This document shows, one piece after another, positions 60,904 through 64,000 of a stretch of 64,000 bases of DNA (position 1 is its first letter; every line of letters begins with the position of its first letter). The notes below the pieces were generated by a model. That model had not been told where the DNA came from and did not search any database. It was given only the letters and a program-made list of their open reading frames with translations. The stretch comes from Nocardioides sp. (GTDB lineage: Bacteria > Actinomycetota > Actinomycetes > Propionibacteriales > Nocardioidaceae): contig NZ_JAPYPS010000003.1 in NCBI RefSeq assembly GCF_029937575.1, positions 63,554 through 127,553 of the forward strand, given 5' to 3'. The position numbers and the translations under genes are program-made.

Positions 60904-62253
60904 ATGACGGCCACCTCCGCTTCGGACACTCGGGACCCTGGGCCCGGGGTCGAGGATGTGCGGGCGTGGATCAACGGGCTGCCCACGTGTGAGGCATCCG
61001 AGCTCGAGCTCTTCGAGCGGATCCGGGTCCTGGAGGAGCTCAAGGCTCAGGCTGCCGCCGCCCAGGCCAGACTCGCTGTCAACCTCGACAGCGCCGTACG
61101 TCATCGCCACGAGGAGCTGAAGGTGCCCGCGGCCCAGGTTGGTCGCGGGGTCCCCTCCCAGGTGGCCGCCGCACGGCGCGAGTCGCCGTTCCGCGGTGGT
61201 CGACACCTGGGCTTCGCGAAGGCTCTGGTCGGCGAGATGCCTCACACGTTGGCAGCGATGGAGGCGGGCACGCTCTCCGAGTGGCGCGCCACGATCCTGG
61301 CCCGCGAGACCGCCTGCCTCTCCGCTGAGGACCGCCGCTCCATCGACGAGACCTTGCTGGCAGACCCCGCCAAGGTCGAGAGCTGGGGCGATCGTCGCCT
61401 CGGCGCGGAGGCGAAGAAGCTCGCCGACAAGCTCGACCCCGAGGCTCAGGTGAAGCGCAATGCGAGGGCCACGGCCGACCGACGAGTGAGCATCCGGCCG
61501 TCCCCCGACACGATGGCGATCATCTCGGCTCTGCTGCCCGTCGCGCAGGGAGTCGCCGTGTGGGCAGCCCTCAAGACGGTGGCCGATGCCCTGCTCGGGG
61601 AAGGCGACGGGCGCACCCGCGGCCAGATCATGGCCGACACCCTCGTCGAGCGCGTGACGGGGCAGGAGGTCGCCGAGGACGTGCCCGTCGCGGTCAACCT
61701 GACCGTCTCCGATGAGACCCTGCTCGAAGGCGGCCACGAGCCCGCCTGGCTCGCCGACTACGGTCCGGTCCCCGCCGGCCTCGCGCGGCGCATGGTCGAC
61801 ACGGCCACGAAGGAGGCGATCGCCACGTTGCGGCGCCTCTACGTGGCAGCCACCGGCCGCCTGGTCGCCATGGACTCCATCACCACGGTCTTCCCCCGGG
61901 GCCTGGCCCGGTTCATCGACCTGCGCGACCAGACCTGCCGCACGCCGTGGTGCGACGCTCCCATTCGCCACCACGACCACGTGAGATCGCTGCTCGCTGG
62001 GGGCGAGACGACCGAAGCGAACGGTCAGGGCCTCTGCGAGCAGTGCAACTACGCGAAGGAAGCTCCCGGCTGGTCCGCTCGACCGACCGGCCCGCCCGAT
62101 CAGCCACACCAGGTCGAGACCACGCTCCCGACGGGGCACACGCTCCGCTCTCGAAGTCCCGATCTGCCCAGGCCGTCGCCCTTGAGATCTCGAGTAGTTG
62201 ATGTCGAGCTCTACGAGCCCGACATCAAACTCGAGTTGGACTTCGTCGCCTGA
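60904..62253 (+). CDS. DUF222/13E12-type HNH endonuclease
   Basis: 449 residues from ATG 60904. The upstream ATG 60883 lies inside the SOS box and before the -10, so it is not the start. The N-terminal about 300 residues are the helical DUF222/13E12 domain (LEELKAQAAAAQARLAV, then PFRGGRHLGFAKALVGEMP). The HNH site reads IRHHDHVRSLLAGG (D358, H359), NGQGLCEQCNYAKEAPGW, with Cys pairs CRTPWC and CEQC binding structural zinc. DUF222-HNH genes are abundant and partly SOS-induced in mycobacteria. Here the perfect LexA box predicts strong induction by DNA damage. Confidence 0.92.
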   Translation: MTATSASDTRDPGPGVEDVRAWINGLPTCEASELELFERIRVLEELKAQAAAAQARLAVNLDSAVRHRHEELKVPAAQVGRGVPSQVAAARRESPFRGGRHLGFAKALVGEMPHTLAAMEAGTLSEWRATILARETACLSAEDRRSIDETLLADPAKVESWGDRRLGAEAKKLADKLDPEAQVKRNARATADRRVSIRPSPDTMAIISALLPVAQGVAVWAALKTVADALLGEGDGRTRGQIMADTLVERVTGQEVAEDVPVAVNLTVSDETLLEGGHEPAWLADYGPVPAGLARRMVDTATKEAIATLRRLYVAATGRLVAMDSITTVFPRGLARFIDLRDQTCRTPWCDAPIRHHDHVRSLLAGGETTEANGQGLCEQCNYAKEAPGWSARPTGPPDQPHQVETTLPTGHTLRSRSPDLPRPSPLRSRVVDVELYEPDIKLELDFVA

Positions 62254-62339
62254 CCACGGCAATTGCTTCCATTCGGCGTCCCGTGACCGGCAACGATCCG
62301 TAGCATGTGCGCGAGCGAATGGGAGTCTGGGAGGGCGCC

Positions 62340-62724
62340 ATGCTGCCACAACTGATCTGTCCCGTGTGCCGATCGGAAGTCTCGACGCGCTCGGCCGCAT
62401 GCGGCTCGTGCCACTTGCCGATCGGCGACGTATCCAAGCATCACACCAAGCAGCGGTCACGCCGATCTCGCGCACTCACGACGCGAGCATGGGGTGCGGT
62501 GATCTACGGCGGCATCGTTGCCTGGTGTCTGCTCCAGCTCCCCTCGGCCGCCGTCTTCGTCCTGCCAGCGGCGGCCGTGGCGGTGGTGCTTCACCATCCG
62601 AGCCAAGCCGGCGATCGCGGCCGTCGCCTTCATCGGCATCGTGGTCATCGCGCCCGCCCTGTTCTGGCCATCGATGCTTTCAGGCATCGTCAACGATCTC
62701 GGGACGTCTTTCCAGGATCGCTGA
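62340..62724 (+). pseudogene. frameshifted zinc-ribbon membrane protein
   Basis: From ATG 62340 (after GGGAGGG) one frame reads MLPQLICPVCRSEVSTRSA, then ACGSCHLPIG and two hydrophobic stretches to about 62588. The reading then continues in the next frame as FTIRAKPAIAAVAFIGIVV and PALFWPSMLSGIVNDLGTS to TGA 62724. Skipping one base near 62589 joins both halves into one protein with a CxxC...CxxC zinc ribbon and two to three membrane helices. A real frameshift or a sequencing error; the stretch 62725-62909 after it holds nothing clear. Confidence 0.55.
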
Positions 62725-62909
62725 CTGGTCGAGATCTGCCTACCCTTGGAAGGTCCAAACGCGGCGGAATGACGCACTCATCGCGGCTGACCCGGATGTA
62801 GTACTGGGCCTGTGTTCGCAGACCGCTGACAGCCTGGCGATCTCGAGGTCGATTGAGACCTTGTCGTTCGAGAGAGACACTCGACCGCCGGGCCCACTAG
62901 TTTTGACAC

Positions 62910-64000
62910 GTGAGTGCATCGGAACGAGTGAGAGCGAGTCGTACTGGCGACCGCTTCCACTACTTCTGGGCATCGCGTCGGGCGCTCAGGCTGCTCGACC
63001 CGACCTCCGAACTGTTGATGGTCGGCGTGGAGGGAACAGCAGACGCCGAGGAAGTCGCGGGCGAAGAGGTCATCGACGTTGCCGAGTACTACGGCGATAG
63101 GACGTCGGGGGACGTTGCGCTCGTCCGCTATGTGCAGCTCAAGCACTCATCACTGCGGACAGACGACTTCATCGTCGCCTCAGAACTAAAGAACACGCTC
63201 ACCAAGTTCGGTCAGAACTTCCGCGCGTCGAGAGAGGCGAACGACCCTCGACGGTTCGAGTTCGCGATCGTCACGAACCGACAGCTGAACGAGAAGGTGC
63301 GCCTTTCGCTGACCGAGATCGCGGCTGGTTCGACGACGCCCACTCACCCGACCGAGGCTGCCTACCTGCGCCAGTGCATGGGCTTCGGGAATGACGCGGC
63401 TCAGGAAATCGAGTTCTGCAGTCTCCTGACGGTCGAAGACAAAGCAGCCGACATCGACGACGTCGAGCAAATGCTACGGGAGGAACTCAATCAGTACTTG
63501 CCGGGAGGCGGTGCAGGCTCGGAACTCGCCGTCCTGATGAATGAAATCTCGCGCCTGGCGACTACCCAGGCGACGAGCCAGATCCTTTCGAAGAGTGAGC
63601 TGCTGCTCCTTCTTCGTACCAACGAGCACGATCTCTTCCCGGCGCCTCCGCAGTTCGAGGAGGTAGCCGACATCATCAAGACCAACGATGTCGACGAGAT
63701 CGTTGGTCTGCTTCGCGAGCCAGGCGCAAGCAAGATTCTGCTCACAGCTGTCGGCGGTGTCGGCAAGTCCGTCCTCACTCGTCTTCTTGCGGAAGAGCTT
63801 TCGGCCGTTGACGGAAGCGTGGTCGTCAAGTTCGATTGCTTCGCTGGCGGCAACTACCGGAAAGTGACGGAGAAGCGCCACCGGCACGAAGTGGCTCTGA
63901 CTCAAATCATCAACGAGGTCGCCACCAACGGTCTGTGCGACTTTCTCATCCCGTCCCCAGTCGCAGACGAACGACAGTACGTCCGGACCTTCATGCTTAA
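62910..64000 (+). CDS. Avs-like STAND NTPase with Cap4-like nuclease, 3' truncated
   Basis: 363 codons from GTG 62910 (a TGA lies 6 nt upstream in frame) to the right edge with no stop. The N-terminal domain resembles Cap4-type PD-(D/E)xK nucleases: GDRFHYFWASRRALRLLD, VGVEG (E41) and YVQLKHSS (Q76, K78), the E...QxK catalytic set. Residues about 250-363 begin a STAND ATPase with VGGVGKSVLTRLLAEEL (Walker A, K286). This order (Cap4 nuclease, then STAND NTPase) is that of Avs/AVAST phage-sensing proteins, whose missing C-terminal part would be the sensor. Codon use (CTA, AAA, CTT, TTT) is AT-richer than in the window body, a sign of transfer. Confidence 0.82.
   Translation, partial: MSASERVRASRTGDRFHYFWASRRALRLLDPTSELLMVGVEGTADAEEVAGEEVIDVAEYYGDRTSGDVALVRYVQLKHSSLRTDDFIVASELKNTLTKFGQNFRASREANDPRRFEFAIVTNRQLNEKVRLSLTEIAAGSTTPTHPTEAAYLRQCMGFGNDAAQEIEFCSLLTVEDKAADIDDVEQMLREELNQYLPGGGAGSELAVLMNEISRLATTQATSQILSKSELLLLLRTNEHDLFPAPPQFEEVADIIKTNDVDEIVGLLREPGASKILLTAVGGVGKSVLTRLLAEELSAVDGSVVVKFDCFAGGNYRKVTEKRHRHEVALTQIINEVATNGLCDFLIPSPVADERQYVRTFML

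Noticed and set aside
62740..62973. Minus-strand ORF as a recombinase fragment
   Set aside because: A few residues suggest a serine-recombinase start, but no catalytic motif is present and the plus-strand Avs-like gene overlaps it, so it is not listed.

Overview
The window is a very GC-rich chromosomal segment, with G or C at nearly every third codon position, frequent GTG starts and many ATGA/GTGA stop-start overlaps. The gene set (WS/DGAT wax ester synthase, actinobacterial GlgC and GT4 GlgA, ThrE-type exporter, GCS2-type carboxylate-amine ligase, DUF222/13E12 HNH protein, WXG100 proteins, mycobacterial-type SOS box) points to an actinomycete, most likely a Nocardioides-like member of the Propionibacteriales. 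No rRNA, tRNA, insertion sequence or CRISPR array was seen.

Region 1 (1-32 kb) is mainly housekeeping and metabolism. It holds a secreted protein cut by the left edge, an OmpR/HK two-component system, ornithine aminotransferase with a palindromic operator, a GT39 membrane glycosyltransferase, and a TetR regulator divergent from a Baeyer-Villiger-type monooxygenase and SDR pair. Then come a ThrE-like exporter, an HTH protein, a receiver-like protein, a YbdK-type ligase, DinB, an MscS channel, secreted proteins including an HNH nuclease, WS/DGAT, and an EamA exporter sharing its start with a MocR regulator. The rest is a solitary DNA methyltransferase, a membrane matrixin-like protease, secreted hydrolases, Mug, and the glycogen genes glgC and glgA with a GH16-like protein between them.

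Region 2 (32-45 kb) is cell surface and conflict. An EthD-like protein is followed by a four-gene operon of two WXG100 proteins, an RNase A-like (CdiA-CT type) polymorphic toxin and its CdiI-like immunity protein. Next are a permuted papain-like amidase, a VapBC-like pair, a very large repeat protein ending in a class E/F-like sortase domain, a catalytically degenerate NERD paralogue, DUF1295 and FAD-oxidoreductase genes in an overlapping pair, a YbjN/TY-Chap-like protein and a BASS transporter.

Region 3 (45-64 kb) reads as a defence island: a complete Wadjet operon (jetABCD), a tandem pair of unknown paralogues, a decayed interval, a DUF2786 protein, an intact NERD membrane protein divergent from a PLD-helicase-DUF3427 protein, and a DUF222-HNH nuclease gene whose promoter spacer is filled exactly by a perfect SOS box. 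It ends with a frameshifted zinc-ribbon gene and the first 363 codons of an Avs-like STAND NTPase with an N-terminal Cap4-like nuclease, cut by the right edge. AT-richer codon use marks the last gene and the toxin tip as recent arrivals.

Many genes carry a TANNNT hexamer 5-8 nt before the start codon with no Shine-Dalgarno sequence, suggesting widespread leaderless transcription. Functions are inferred by reading motifs; no database search was run.
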